28,517 bases of DNA from JAGMES01 sp023128035 (GTDB lineage: Bacteria; Bacillota; Halanaerobiia; DY22613): positions 1 to 28,517 of the forward strand of contig DAOVRZ010000079.1 of NCBI GenBank assembly GCA_030627905.1, written 5' to 3'. The first letter of the stretch is position 1. The number at the start of each line of letters is the position of its first letter. Below the pieces are notes generated by a model. The model was given only the letters and a program-made list of their open reading frames with translations. It made no database searches and had not been told where the DNA came from. The position numbers were made by a program, and so were the translations under genes. This document shows, one piece after another, positions 19,201 through 27,464 of this stretch.

Positions 19201-22200
19201 GATGAAAATGGTAACAAATATTTATGTGCTTATTTCGTAGCGTACAAAATAATTACTGTTAGCGAGATCAGGAAATATTTAACTCAGAACCTTCCAGATT
19301 ATATGATACCATCTTATTTTCTCCAACTTGACAGGATGCCCTTAAATAGAAATAAGAAGATTGATCGCAATGCATTACCAAAACTTGAAAGCACTATCTT
19401 GATTAGTGAAGAATATGAAGCACCGAGAAATGAACTAGAAGAAAGACTTGTTAGTATTTGGGCTGAAGTTTTAGGAATGAAAGAAATAGGTATCAATAAT
19501 AACTTTTTCGAACTAGGAGGGCATTCTTTAAAGGCGACAATTCTTGTGTCAAAAATCCACAAGAGCTTAAACGTAGTAATCCCATTACGGGAAGTCTTTA
19601 AGAGGCCAACAATTAAAGAACTAGCAGCTTATGTCAATCAATCCGAGCAAAATATCTATTCGTCTATACATCCTGTAGAAGAGACGGAATATTATTCAGA
19701 GAGGTGTTATCCTTTAGGATACTATGAGTTATCATCTGCGCAAAAGAGGATGTATCTCTTGCAGCAATTTGATGTAAAGAGTACAGGTTACAACATTCCA
19801 GTCATATTTACTATTGAAGGAGATTTAGATATAGCTCGATTAGAAAAAATTTTTAAAGTATTAACTGAAAAACATCAGGTATTAAGAACAAGTTTTGTAA
19901 CTCAGGATAATAATATATTGCAAAGAATCCATAACGAAATAGATTTTAACGTAGAGTATATCGAAAAAACGGATCAACTTTCAAAAAAAATAATAAACAA
20001 TGAAGTCAAAGAATTTATAAGACCGTTTGATTTATGTGAAGCACCCTTATTTAGAGTCAGGGTTACAAAATTCAGAGAAGTTAGATACTTGTTAATGTTT
20101 GATATTCACCACATTATATCTGATGGAGTATCTATGGGAATCCTTGTTAATGAATTTATAAGCCTGTATGAAGGTAAAAAAACAAGTAAACTAAGAATTC
20201 AATACAAAGATTATGCAATATGGCAAAATAAACTATTACAATCGGGTGTACTAAAGAACCAGGAAGAGTATTGGTTAAATCAATTTAGTGATGAAATTTC
20301 AGTATTAAACCTGCCAACAGATTACTTTTCAACGAATGTTGGAGATGTAACTGCTGTTTCGAGAAGACCAAAGGTTCAAAGTTTTGAAGGAGATACAATC
20401 TTTTTTACATTTAATCGGGAACTTACAAATGGTCTTAAAAGAATTATCAAAAAAACTAACAGGACAATGTATATGGTGCTTTTGTCCGGGGTTAATATCC
20501 TGTTAGCCAAATACAGTGGACAGAATGACATTGTTGTAGGAAGTCCAATCGCAGGCCGGCCGCATGCTGATCTTGAAAATATTATAGGGATGTTTGTCAA
20601 CACGCTTGCCATGAGAAACAAACCAGAAGGAAGTAAAACTTATGAAAAATTCTTAAGTGAAGTCAGTGAAAATGCATTAAAGGCCTATGAAAATCAAGAT
20701 TACCAATTTGAGGAGTTGGTAAACAGATTAAACATCCAAAGAACTCTTATTCCAAGAGACTTAAGTAGAAATCCACTTTTTGATGTAATGTTTTCAATGC
20801 AAAACTTTAATAATGAAGAGTTAAGAATTGAGAATTTAGAATTGAAATCTTATAACTACAATCATCGAATATCTAAATTTGATATTTCTATAGCAGCAAT
20901 AGAAAAAGATGAAGAAATAACTTTAAATCTTTCATATAATATCAAGCTATTCAAGCGGGAAACGGTTGAAAGGATGATATTACACTTAAGAAACATCTAT
21001 AGAGAAGTAACAGCAAATACAAATATTCGATTAAATGAAATCATAATGCTTACAGAAGAAGAAAAACATCAGACTCTTTATGAGTTTAATAACACAGATG
21101 CAGATTTCCCGAAAAATTCAATAATCCATCAGATTTTTGAAGAACAGGTGGAAAAGATACCAAACTATATTGCAGTAGTATATAAAGAACAGAAATTAAC
21201 CTATAGAGAGTTAAATGAAAAAATAAATCGGTTAGCAAGGAATTTAAGGGAAAAGGGAGTTAAATCAGATAGTATTGTAGGAATTTTAGTAGACCGTTCG
21301 CTTATGATGATGATTGGAATCCTGGGAATCTTGAAGTCAGGAGGAGCCTATTTACCGATTTCTCCAGAGTACCCAGAGGATCGGATCAAGTATATGCTTA
21401 GTGATAGTAAAAGCGATCTAGTTTTAACTCAAAGCAAACATGTCGATAAAGTAACATTTAATGCAGAGATAATAGATATTGAAGACGAAAAAGTATATGC
21501 AGCGAATGGAGAAAATTTAGAAAGTATCAACAAACCAGAAAGTTTAGCATACGTAATCTACACATCAGGTTCAACGGGGAAACCTAAAGGTGTAGTCATA
21601 GAACATCGCTCAGTGATTAATACTATAACTCATTTGCAGAAACAATACCCCCTTAATCATACTGATACGATTTTACAGTGTACAGTCTATACTTTTGATG
21701 CATCAGTAAGAGAGATCTTCTGGTGGTTCTTCAATGGTTCAAGATGCTGTTTGTTGGTTCAGAATGGGGAGAAGAACCCACGGGAGATTGTAGAGACTAT
21801 TGCACGGGAAAATGTAACGATGGCAAAATTTGTGCCTGTGCTTTTAAACGAAGTTTTCAATGTAACTGCGGAATTGGGAAAGGAGAAAATAAGATCACTC
21901 AAATACCTCCTGGTTGGTGGAGAAGCATTAAGTCGTCAACTTGTGAAAAAATATTTTGATCTCTTCGGTTCAGATCATGCTGTGTTAAGGCCAAGATTTG
22001 TTAATGTATATGGCCCATCAGAAGCGACAATTCATTGCACCGAATATGAGATTAAATCACCAATTGAAAGTGTGTATGCTCCGATTGGTAAACCAATCTC
22101 CAACGATCGAATTTATATCCTGGATCAAGCTCAAAATCCAGTTGCTATAGGAATTCCGGGAGAATTGTATATCTCAGGAGTAGGTTTGGCAAGAGAGTAT

Positions 22201-25200
22201 CTGAATAATACCCATTTTACTGCAGAACGGTTTATTGTCGACCCATGGAATTTAAAAGAAAGAATGTACAGGTCAGGCGATCTTGCAAAGTGGCTTCCTG
22301 ATGGAAATATCGAATTTTTAGGGAGGATTGACCATCAGGTGAAAATTCGCGGCTATAGAATTGAGATAGGAGAGATTGAAAGTAAGTTAGTTAATTACGA
22401 AGTTATTGAAGAAGCAGTTGTGATTGATCGTCAGGATGAAAATAGAATCCGGTATTTATGTGCTTATGTAGTCGCAAGTAAGGAATTAACTGTCAAAGAA
22501 CTGAGACAACATTTGTCGAAGAATCTTCCAGATTACATGATCCCATCCTATTTCATTCAACTAGACAAGATGCCTCTAAATAAAAATGGAAAAGTTGATC
22601 GAAAAGCTCTACCAGAGCCAGAAGTAACGATCTTAACAGGAGTAGAATATGAAGCACCAGGAAATGAAATTGAAGAAAAACTTGCTTCCATCTGGGTTGA
22701 GGTTTTAGGTGTAGAAAAAATAGGGATTCACGATAATTTTTTCGAGTTAGGAGGACATTCTTTAAAGGCCATAATTCTTGCATCAAAAATTCACAAGGAG
22801 TTGAACGTTGAGCTACCTTTACGTGAAGTCTTTCAGCGACCTACTATAAAAAATCTTGCAGAATTTATTGCAGGGGCAGAAGAAAATCTTTTCTTGTCGA
22901 TCCAACCTATAGAGGTGGCTAGATATTATTCTATGGGGGATGACCTTCCAGAAGATTACCCTCAAGATTATTACCCTGCTTCTTCTGCTCAAAAAAGGTT
23001 ATACGTACAGGGCCAGTTTAAGGGCGTCGGCGTAAGTTATAACATGCCCGGAGTAATCATGATCGAAGGTGATCTAAATCGGGAGAAATTCGAGCAGGTA
23101 TTCAAACAACTAGTAGAGAGACACGAAACGCTACGAACATCGTTTGAGATGCTGAATGGTGAAGTTGTCCAAAAGATTCAGAAAGAAATTGATTTTACAA
23201 TCAGCTTTATTGAAGTCTGTGAAGGTAGTGTACAGGAGATGTTAAGCGAGTTTGTACGTCCCTTTGACTTAAGTATAGCACCTCTTTTACGAGTTAGGCT
23301 TGCCAAATCAAAGGACAGATATATTATGTTCTTTGACATGCACCACATTATCTCTGATGGTGTATCCATAGACAATTTGGTGAAGGAATTTATCGCCTTA
23401 TATCAGGGTATAAATTTGCCTAAACTTAAGGTTCAATACAAAGATTTCGCTGTATGGCAGAATGAATTGTTAAAAACGGATATAATCGAAAGCCAGGAAA
23501 AATACTGGTTGGGTATTTTTGCTGACGAGATCCCAATACTCAACATGTCTACCGATTATCCGCGTCCATCAATTCAAAGTTTTAGAGGAGAGAACATTGA
23601 GGCGGAAATAGATGGAGAGTTAATCGTGAAGTTGAGGGAACTTGCGATACAAACAGGTTCAACTCTATACATGGTACTACTTACAGCATATAATGTTTTG
23701 CTCTCCAAATATACAGGGCAAGAGGATATTGTCATTGGTTCACCTATTGCTGGTAGGCGTCATGCTGATTTGGAAAATATCATAGGGATGTTTGTAAATA
23801 TGCTGGCTTTAAGAAACGTACCATGTAGCAGTAAGACCTTTAGGGAGTTTTTGACTGAAGTTAAGGATAATACATTACTCGCGTTTGATAATCAGGACTA
23901 TCAGTTTGAAGAATTGGTACGCGCGCACGCGAAAAAACTTAATTTGCATAGAGATTTAAGCAGAAATCCATTATTTAATGTAGTTTTTTCATTCCAGGAT
24001 GCCATTCGTCGTAGTGTGATTGAAATAGATGGTTTACGATTTATTCCGCACACCCTTGAGAATAACATATCTAAGTTTGATATAACTTTAGAAGTTATAG
24101 ATGAAACAAATAGGATGTGGCTTAGTATAGAATACTGTACCGACTTATTTAAAAAAGAAACGATGGAAAGACTCTCTAGTCACTTCATTAATATATTAAG
24201 AGAAATAACCAAAAATCCTGAGGTAAGCTTAGCAGAAATAAACATGCTTTCTGGGATTGAGAGGAGACAACTTTTAAGTGAATTTAACACTACTAAAATG
24301 GAGTATGCAAAAGATAAAACAATACATGAATTATTTGCAGAACAGGTGGAAAAGACTCCAAACGCTATCGCTTTAGTCTTTGCTGAAGAGAAGTTGACTT
24401 ATAAGGAATTGAATACCAGGGCCAATCAGCTTGCTTATCGTTTGAGGGGATTTGGTGTTAAGAGAGATGAAATTATTGCTATAATGGCTGAACGCTCTAT
24501 AGATATGGTGATAGCTATCTTGGGTGTGTTGAAATCTGGTGGAGCATATATGCCGATCGATCTCGATTACCCGGTTGAACGAATCATATACATGCTAGAA
24601 GATAGTAAAACTCGGATCTTACTGACACACGAGGATTTCGCTGATCGAATTGAATTCAAAGGAGAAGTGATCGACTTATCTAATAGAACAAACTACAAAG
24701 GAGACGGATATAACCTGATTAACATCAATAAACCAGATGATCTAGTATATGTAATGTACACTTCTGGATCTACTGGAAAACCCAAAGGAGTCATGATTGA
24801 ACATCAAGGTGTCGTAAGTCTATCAAAATACTATTATGAAATGTTTAAACTGTGTCTGGGCAAAAATATACTCCATATGTCTAATGTTTCATTTGATACA
24901 GCGGTAGTGGAAATCTTCCCACCACTAATCTATGGAGCAACGGTTTTTATTATTCGAAAAGAGTTGGCCCTAGATACACAGGGATTTATCGAATTTGTGC
25001 AGGAGAATCAGATAAATTTCGCCCAGTTTGTTCCAATAACGTTACAAGAGATTCTGGGTCAAAGTGAAAAACTGGAAAGCTTGGACACTGTTATTGTTGG
25101 TGGAGATAAATTGGATGATACTGTAAAAGATCATATCTTATCTCTAGGATATCAATTAACCAATCACTATGGACCTACTGAGGGAACAGTTGATGCTATT

Positions 25201-27384
25201 GTTGCGAAATGTGTGAGGAGAAAATCGACCATTGGAAAGCCGATCGCCAATACCAGGGTCTACATTCTGGATAAAAATAATGATCTCACTCCAGTAGGCG
25301 TACCTGGTGAACTATGTATATCAGGAGTTGGCTTAACAAGGGGATATCTGAATCTACCTGAATTGACTGCAGAGAAGTTTGTGCCAAATCCATGGTTACT
25401 TGGTGAGAGAATCTATCGGACTGGTGATCTGGCATGCTGGCAGTCTGATGGAAATATCACTTTCCTCGGTAGGATTGACAACCAGGTGAAGATCAGGGGA
25501 TACAGAATTGAACTTGGCGAGATCGAACAGCAATTGCTAAAGCACGAAAGTGTAGATGGAGTATTTGTAGTAGATAGAGTGGATTCTAGTGGAAATAAAT
25601 ATCTTTGTGCCTATATCGTTGCGGAACGTGAACTTACTATATCAGAATTGCGAACACATCTAGTTCAGGAACTGCCTGACTACATGATCCCATCCCACTT
25701 TATGCAGATTGAAAGGATACCGTTTACCCACAATGGCAAGATAGATCGGCGAGCGCTGCCAAAGCCAGAAGGTGGAATTGATACAGAAGTAGAGTATGTC
25801 GCACCCACCAATGAGATAGAAGAAAAACTGATTACCATCTGGCAAAAATTGCTGATGATCGAAGAAATCGGTATCAACTATAATTTCTTTGAAATGGGGG
25901 GTCATTCATTAAAAGCTGTTCAGGTTGTCAATCTTGTGCATAAAGAATTTAATATCCAAATCAGTTTACAGGATATCTTTACAGCGCCAACCATTAAGGA
26001 ACTAAGTAAACTTATCCAAAGTAAAGAAATTTCGACATTCAGTGCAATCGAGAAAATGCCAGAGCAAAAGCATTACGAGCTTTCCTACAATCAGAAACGT
26101 TTGTGGATTGTCAGCCAACTTGAACCGGCGAACAGGGCATATAACATGGCCGGGCGAATTACCTTTAATGAAGAAGTCGATGAAGCAATCATTACCAGAG
26201 TCTTTGATCAACTTGTTAACCGTCATGAAAGCCTACGTACCCAATTCAAAGTGGTCGAGGGGAGTCCAGTACAGGTAATTAACTTTAGAGACTGCTTCAA
26301 ACTTCAGATCTTTGACCTGCTTAACTTGAACGAAAAAGAGCGATCTTCCGAGTGTGAGTCCATCTACGAAAAACTAACAGAGGAACCTTTTAACATAGTA
26401 GAAAATTCATTGTTACGGGCTGGCCTGGTTAAATTTTCGCAGAATCAATTTGATATTGTATTTTGCATGCACCACATTATCTCTGATGGGTGGTCTATAG
26501 AAATCTTAAAAGAAGAGTTTTATCTGCTCTATCACGCATATAAGGAAGGTAAGGAATGCGAACTAGCACCGCTGACGGTACAATATAAAGATTATGCAGT
26601 TTGGCAAAATCGTCTGATCGCTGATCAAAATAAAAACCAGCAAGCAAGAGAATACTGGATGAACAAATTAAGCAGAGGATTTCCAGTTCTAAACTTACCA
26701 GAAGATTACCCCTCAGGGTTGCTGGAGAATAGAAAGAGTGCTGGTTATCGAATCTTCATTCCAGAAAAGATCAAAGATCAGCTAAAAGCGGCAGTAAGCA
26801 ACTATAATACTAGTCTTTTCATTGTGACGATTACAATGCTAAAAATGTTCTTAGCAGACCTGACTGGACAGGAGGAGATCGCCATCGGCGTTCCAAGCAT
26901 GGGAAGGCAACATCAAAATTTAAGCAATGTGATCGGATTCTTCATTAACACGATTGTACTGATAAACAGTGTACGTTCTCAGACATCCTTTGAAGAAATG
27001 TTGGACATGATCCATAAGGATACCCTGAAAGCTCTTGAATATCAGGATTATCCACTTGAATTGATTACGGATGAATTGAAGATTAAATATCCAAAAATCC
27101 AGGTATTTTTCAATTTGCTCAATATAGGCCAGAGCCATCTTGAGACTGTCGAAGACACAGGATCGCATCATATTGAAAAGGTTCAGGATGTTAAATTTGA
27201 TATCATGTTTTACCTAACGGAATATGCTAATGGGATCGAAGTAGTTTGTACCTATCTCATAGGTTTGTATAAACCATCAACAATTGAATATATTGTAGGG
27301 GAATATATCCGATTTATTAGGAAGATTTTAGGATGTGAGGAACACACATCTGATGATGACGATGATCTGATCATCAGGGGTTAA
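13201..27384 (+). CDS. Four-module nonribosomal peptide synthetase: (C-A-T)x4-C with acidic tail
   Basis: The protein has 4727 residues; ATG 13201 lies 7 nt after AAAGGAG. The N-terminus (VQDMLSLTPLQEGMLFH) resembles TycB1 of tyrocidine synthetase, a COM-type acceptor leading into a C domain that usually takes a D-residue from an upstream E-domain protein. Carrier serines: 1025 (16273-16275), 2109 (19525-19527), 3187 (22759-22761), 4236 (25906-25908). C-domain HHxxxDG motifs start at 13645, 16864, 20107, 23341 and 26470. Predicted residues are hydrophobic?, Val, acidic?, unknown. The fifth C has no A-T after it and the protein ends DDDDDLIIRG. No E or TE domain is present. The gene appears to be its own transcript, with a strong terminator at 27400. 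Several short in-frame insertions occur in its C domains and linkers relative to paralogous domains in the window. Confidence 0.97.
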   Translation: MSVKDKKIENQNVQDMLSLTPLQEGMLFHYLHHPENDYYFEQLFIKLQGNIKIELVKKAWDYVIEANEILRNVFRWKKLHKPVQIILKTFETPIIIFDLSNLTDLEKKQKVDQIKEKDLKEKIDISLEPFRITLILLSVNNCVMIISNHHILYDGWSTGIILKEFFQAYNALYEGIMLDKLKKNTFKEFVKWLQYQDKDEQKKYWTQYLEGFDTKTMLPGSTKCQTTQVVTGRYTFALDADLKNGINNFGRKNRITAAALLYTVWGILLQRYNNTDDVVFGTTVSGRNATVKGLEDMVGLFINTIPLRVRAKANSKEGILALLQDIDYVLKERTAYENVPLVDIKSCSANDPQESLFDSIVVIENYPLDKQLNQKNNVLVIESYSMFESTNFDLTLAVEMNDHITIQLIYNTLKFDEQLIQRLPEHFSNILTYVIEKPNKKLSQIDILSREEKDKILFEFNNTYADYPKDKTIHELFQEQVENIPNNIAVVYEGQKLIYRELNEKANRLARTLRENGVNADSIVGILVDRSLEMLVGIFGILKAGGAYLPINPNYPEERVKYMLEDSGADILLTHEYLKNKAPFKGQIFALEDEKIYTNVGINLDQLKNPHGLAYIIYTSGSTGKPKGVMVSHKALNNYLYSIYSSYRGNVGIGDRCLSMANISFDASVVEIFMPLTFGATLILFNNEIIPDIHKLAKIIMEKNITFVLVLPTLLKELYKFLSKEKVKLNKMLVGIEPIKDDLLENYIVLNNDMQILNGYGPTETTICSTFFKYEKIVSIGGNLPIGKPLANTQIYILDQYSNLLPVGVFGELCISGDGLAEGYLNRQTLTEEKFVPNPFIPEKKMYKTGDLARWLTDGNLEFLGRLDHQVKIRGYRIEPGEIQNQLLKYEKIKDAIVIDQEDKNGAKYLCAYVVLNREVITGELTPRELTPKELRTFLLESLPQYMIPSYFVQLEKMPLNTNGKIDRKALPKPEGNIVVTTEYEPPQNEIEEKLVEIWKEVLGEGLGIAKIGINDNFFELGGHSLKATTLVAKIHKEMNIEVPLNEIFKTLTIKGISKFIQSTTKTAYESIEKVVEKSYYDASSAQKRMYMLQQLDLQSTGYNMTGIFEVEGNLNLNQIEKVFIKLIQRHETLRTSFDIIEEKIVQRVNSQESVEDEFQVEFLDINLEENSELILVDERENVVGELVREFVRPFDLNKAPLFKIKIIKLTKYKHILMFDMHHIISDGTSMDNFMYDFGKIYENRELDGLRIQYKDFAEWQNKRLKSDMIKKQEKYWTNRFSDELPVLNLPTDYYLTSYSTQSLKGDTISFTLGQKLTKDLNRVTRVTGSTLYMMLLSAVNILLSKYSGQEDIVIGSPIAGRPHVDLEKIIGMFVNTLAMRNKPEGNKIYEDFLKEVKANALEAYENQEYQFEELVEKLNLRGDLILNDLHRNPLFDVMFVLQNTQMQNTESGEFSVKGLKFSPYNYESKRSKFDLTVLAIEVVDDIKVDFEYSTKLFKRETIERMISHFRNILKVLVANPKVQLCEIDLLTEAEKEQILYEFNDTYVDYPRGKTIHELFEEQVRNQPDQIAVVFAEKKFIYRELNERANHLAGMLREKGVKDDTIVGILAERLLDMVVGVLAILKAGGAYLPIDPEYPEERMKLMLEDCSVGLVLTPGNLIKNVDYPCTIINILDETSSITSREKWDVNTESIQNIKNINKPESLAYVIYTSGSTGKPKGVMVEHRSVVRLIKNQSYIKFEQGDKILQTGTLAFDASTFEIWGALLNGLELHLGVKDLILSAEAMENYIVSKKISILWLTAPLFHLVVEDRPQMFKELKYLLAGGDVLSPKHVNKVRNECWGLKVVNGYGPTENTTFSTCFIVDKEYSTTIPIGKPISNSTAYIVDKYSQLCPIGVYGELWVGGDGLSRGYLNKPELTAEKFIQNPFKINLLQQNLFVSGEKMYRTGDLVRWLPDGNIEFLGRIDHQVKIRGFRIELGEIENRLLQHDEIKEAIVIDQEDENGNKYLCAYFVAYKIITVSEIRKYLTQNLPDYMIPSYFLQLDRMPLNRNKKIDRNALPKLESTILISEEYEAPRNELEERLVSIWAEVLGMKEIGINNNFFELGGHSLKATILVSKIHKSLNVVIPLREVFKRPTIKELAAYVNQSEQNIYSSIHPVEETEYYSERCYPLGYYELSSAQKRMYLLQQFDVKSTGYNIPVIFTIEGDLDIARLEKIFKVLTEKHQVLRTSFVTQDNNILQRIHNEIDFNVEYIEKTDQLSKKIINNEVKEFIRPFDLCEAPLFRVRVTKFREVRYLLMFDIHHIISDGVSMGILVNEFISLYEGKKTSKLRIQYKDYAIWQNKLLQSGVLKNQEEYWLNQFSDEISVLNLPTDYFSTNVGDVTAVSRRPKVQSFEGDTIFFTFNRELTNGLKRIIKKTNRTMYMVLLSGVNILLAKYSGQNDIVVGSPIAGRPHADLENIIGMFVNTLAMRNKPEGSKTYEKFLSEVSENALKAYENQDYQFEELVNRLNIQRTLIPRDLSRNPLFDVMFSMQNFNNEELRIENLELKSYNYNHRISKFDISIAAIEKDEEITLNLSYNIKLFKRETVERMILHLRNIYREVTANTNIRLNEIIMLTEEEKHQTLYEFNNTDADFPKNSIIHQIFEEQVEKIPNYIAVVYKEQKLTYRELNEKINRLARNLREKGVKSDSIVGILVDRSLMMMIGILGILKSGGAYLPISPEYPEDRIKYMLSDSKSDLVLTQSKHVDKVTFNAEIIDIEDEKVYAANGENLESINKPESLAYVIYTSGSTGKPKGVVIEHRSVINTITHLQKQYPLNHTDTILQCTVYTFDASVREIFWWFFNGSRCCLLVQNGEKNPREIVETIARENVTMAKFVPVLLNEVFNVTAELGKEKIRSLKYLLVGGEALSRQLVKKYFDLFGSDHAVLRPRFVNVYGPSEATIHCTEYEIKSPIESVYAPIGKPISNDRIYILDQAQNPVAIGIPGELYISGVGLAREYLNNTHFTAERFIVDPWNLKERMYRSGDLAKWLPDGNIEFLGRIDHQVKIRGYRIEIGEIESKLVNYEVIEEAVVIDRQDENRIRYLCAYVVASKELTVKELRQHLSKNLPDYMIPSYFIQLDKMPLNKNGKVDRKALPEPEVTILTGVEYEAPGNEIEEKLASIWVEVLGVEKIGIHDNFFELGGHSLKAIILASKIHKELNVELPLREVFQRPTIKNLAEFIAGAEENLFLSIQPIEVARYYSMGDDLPEDYPQDYYPASSAQKRLYVQGQFKGVGVSYNMPGVIMIEGDLNREKFEQVFKQLVERHETLRTSFEMLNGEVVQKIQKEIDFTISFIEVCEGSVQEMLSEFVRPFDLSIAPLLRVRLAKSKDRYIMFFDMHHIISDGVSIDNLVKEFIALYQGINLPKLKVQYKDFAVWQNELLKTDIIESQEKYWLGIFADEIPILNMSTDYPRPSIQSFRGENIEAEIDGELIVKLRELAIQTGSTLYMVLLTAYNVLLSKYTGQEDIVIGSPIAGRRHADLENIIGMFVNMLALRNVPCSSKTFREFLTEVKDNTLLAFDNQDYQFEELVRAHAKKLNLHRDLSRNPLFNVVFSFQDAIRRSVIEIDGLRFIPHTLENNISKFDITLEVIDETNRMWLSIEYCTDLFKKETMERLSSHFINILREITKNPEVSLAEINMLSGIERRQLLSEFNTTKMEYAKDKTIHELFAEQVEKTPNAIALVFAEEKLTYKELNTRANQLAYRLRGFGVKRDEIIAIMAERSIDMVIAILGVLKSGGAYMPIDLDYPVERIIYMLEDSKTRILLTHEDFADRIEFKGEVIDLSNRTNYKGDGYNLININKPDDLVYVMYTSGSTGKPKGVMIEHQGVVSLSKYYYEMFKLCLGKNILHMSNVSFDTAVVEIFPPLIYGATVFIIRKELALDTQGFIEFVQENQINFAQFVPITLQEILGQSEKLESLDTVIVGGDKLDDTVKDHILSLGYQLTNHYGPTEGTVDAIVAKCVRRKSTIGKPIANTRVYILDKNNDLTPVGVPGELCISGVGLTRGYLNLPELTAEKFVPNPWLLGERIYRTGDLACWQSDGNITFLGRIDNQVKIRGYRIELGEIEQQLLKHESVDGVFVVDRVDSSGNKYLCAYIVAERELTISELRTHLVQELPDYMIPSHFMQIERIPFTHNGKIDRRALPKPEGGIDTEVEYVAPTNEIEEKLITIWQKLLMIEEIGINYNFFEMGGHSLKAVQVVNLVHKEFNIQISLQDIFTAPTIKELSKLIQSKEISTFSAIEKMPEQKHYELSYNQKRLWIVSQLEPANRAYNMAGRITFNEEVDEAIITRVFDQLVNRHESLRTQFKVVEGSPVQVINFRDCFKLQIFDLLNLNEKERSSECESIYEKLTEEPFNIVENSLLRAGLVKFSQNQFDIVFCMHHIISDGWSIEILKEEFYLLYHAYKEGKECELAPLTVQYKDYAVWQNRLIADQNKNQQAREYWMNKLSRGFPVLNLPEDYPSGLLENRKSAGYRIFIPEKIKDQLKAAVSNYNTSLFIVTITMLKMFLADLTGQEEIAIGVPSMGRQHQNLSNVIGFFINTIVLINSVRSQTSFEEMLDMIHKDTLKALEYQDYPLELITDELKIKYPKIQVFFNLLNIGQSHLETVEDTGSHHIEKVQDVKFDIMFYLTEYANGIEVVCTYLIGLYKPSTIEYIVGEYIRFIRKILGCEEHTSDDDDDLIIRG
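13240..16400 (+). other. Module 1: C-A-T, code DAVLLGGICK
   Basis: The C domain (HHILYDG 13645-13665, C6 YENVPLVDI) is of the TycB1/DCL style. The A domain has YTSGSTGKPKG (15052-15084), SFDASVVEIF, NGYGPTETTIC and NGKIDRK. The by-eye code D-A-V-L-L-G-G-I-C-K suggests a hydrophobic residue; Ile-Cys at 330-331 recalls Phe codes, but 239 and 278 do not. The usual GGE after position 301 is GIE. A short ELTPRELTPKEL insertion lies between A8 and A9 (about 15970-16010). Confidence 0.75.
16435..19650 (+). other. Module 2: C-A-T, predicted valine
   Basis: The C domain has SSAQKRMYMLQQLD and HHIISDGTS, with the C7 motif altered to LHRNPLFD after a short insertion. In the A domain, FDASTFEIW, LWLTAPL, LLAGGDVLS and NGYGPTENTTF give D-A-F-W-L-G-G-T-F-K, essentially the classical Val code (DAFWIGGTFK). 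The A10 motif is NKKIDRN, where Lys replaces the Gly of NGK. The carrier motif is LGGHSLKA. Confidence 0.85.
19690..22880 (+). other. Module 3: C-A-T, code DARKLGVIHK
   Basis: The C domain keeps HHIISDG (20107-20127) and RDLSRNPLFD but has three insertions relative to sister domains. In the A domain, FDASVREIF, AKFVPVL, LLVGGEALS and NVYGPSEATIH give D-A-R-K-L-G-V-I-H-K. Arg239 and Lys278 make a basic pocket, so Asp or Glu is a weak inference. Its colinear counterpart in gene 1 (A1, DPEDIGNIDK) has acidic residues at the same positions. Confidence 0.75.
22918..26040 (+). other. Module 4: C-A-T, code DTVQIGHVDK
   Basis: The C domain begins SSAQKRLYVQGQFKG after an expanded, Tyr/Asp-rich linker and keeps HHIISDG (23341-23361) and RDLSRNPLFN. 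The A domain has YTSGSTGKPKG, FDTAVVEIF, AQFVPITL, VGGDKLDD and NHYGPTEGTVD. The code D-T-V-Q-I-G-H-V-D-K is unassigned. It is highly similar to gene 1 A2 outside the pocket. The A6 motif reads GLTRGYL instead of GLARGYL. The carrier motif is MGGHSLKAVQVVNLVHKEF. Confidence 0.8.
26065..27330 (+). other. C-terminal condensation domain without its own A-T
   Basis: It is a close paralogue of the terminal C of gene 1: SYNQKRLWIVSQLEP, RHESLRTQF, MHHIISDGWS (HHIISDG 26470-26490), YKDYAVWQ, IGVPSMGRQHQ, YQDYPLELI and the same KYPKIQVFFNLLN stretch in place of C7. It needs an A-T partner in trans. The following gene starts with a C domain, so the partner is elsewhere; the protein at 7266 is the only A-first candidate in the window. 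Confidence 0.85.
27352..27381 (+). other. Aspartate-rich C-terminal tail, second copy
   Basis: The last ten codons read DDDDDLIIRG, after GCEEHTS. The gene 1 tail is GCEEQP followed by DDDDFDDDDFIITKG. The shared pattern, GCEE then an Asp run then a hydrophobic residue, II, a variable residue, a basic residue and Gly-COOH, suggests a conserved docking peptide. Confidence 0.5.
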
Positions 27385-27399
27385 TCAATTGAATTTATT

Positions 27400-27443
27400 G
27401 ACTATTAAAAAGGATTGCGATAACGCAATCCTTTTTAATAGTC
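27400..27443. terminator. Strong Rho-independent terminator
   Basis: A perfect 20-bp stem (27400-27419 with 27424-27443) around the ATAA loop contains an A-run on the left arm and a T-run on the right, so it could act in both directions. It starts 15 nt after the TAA of the four-module NRPS and isolates that gene from the next. Confidence 0.9.
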
Positions 27444-27464
27444 CTAGAAAAGCATAAATAATAG

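Larger units (their letters stand above)
22975..27384 (+). repeat. Paralogous block C-A-T-C-tail, copy 2
   Basis: This is the counterpart of 2785-7232. Homology continues upstream: gene 1's partial C-A-T corresponds to module 3 of this gene, including the shared QNFNNEELRIENLELK stretch. About half of the ten specificity positions differ between the two copies of the second A domain, while flanking sequence is largely the same. Confidence 0.85.
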
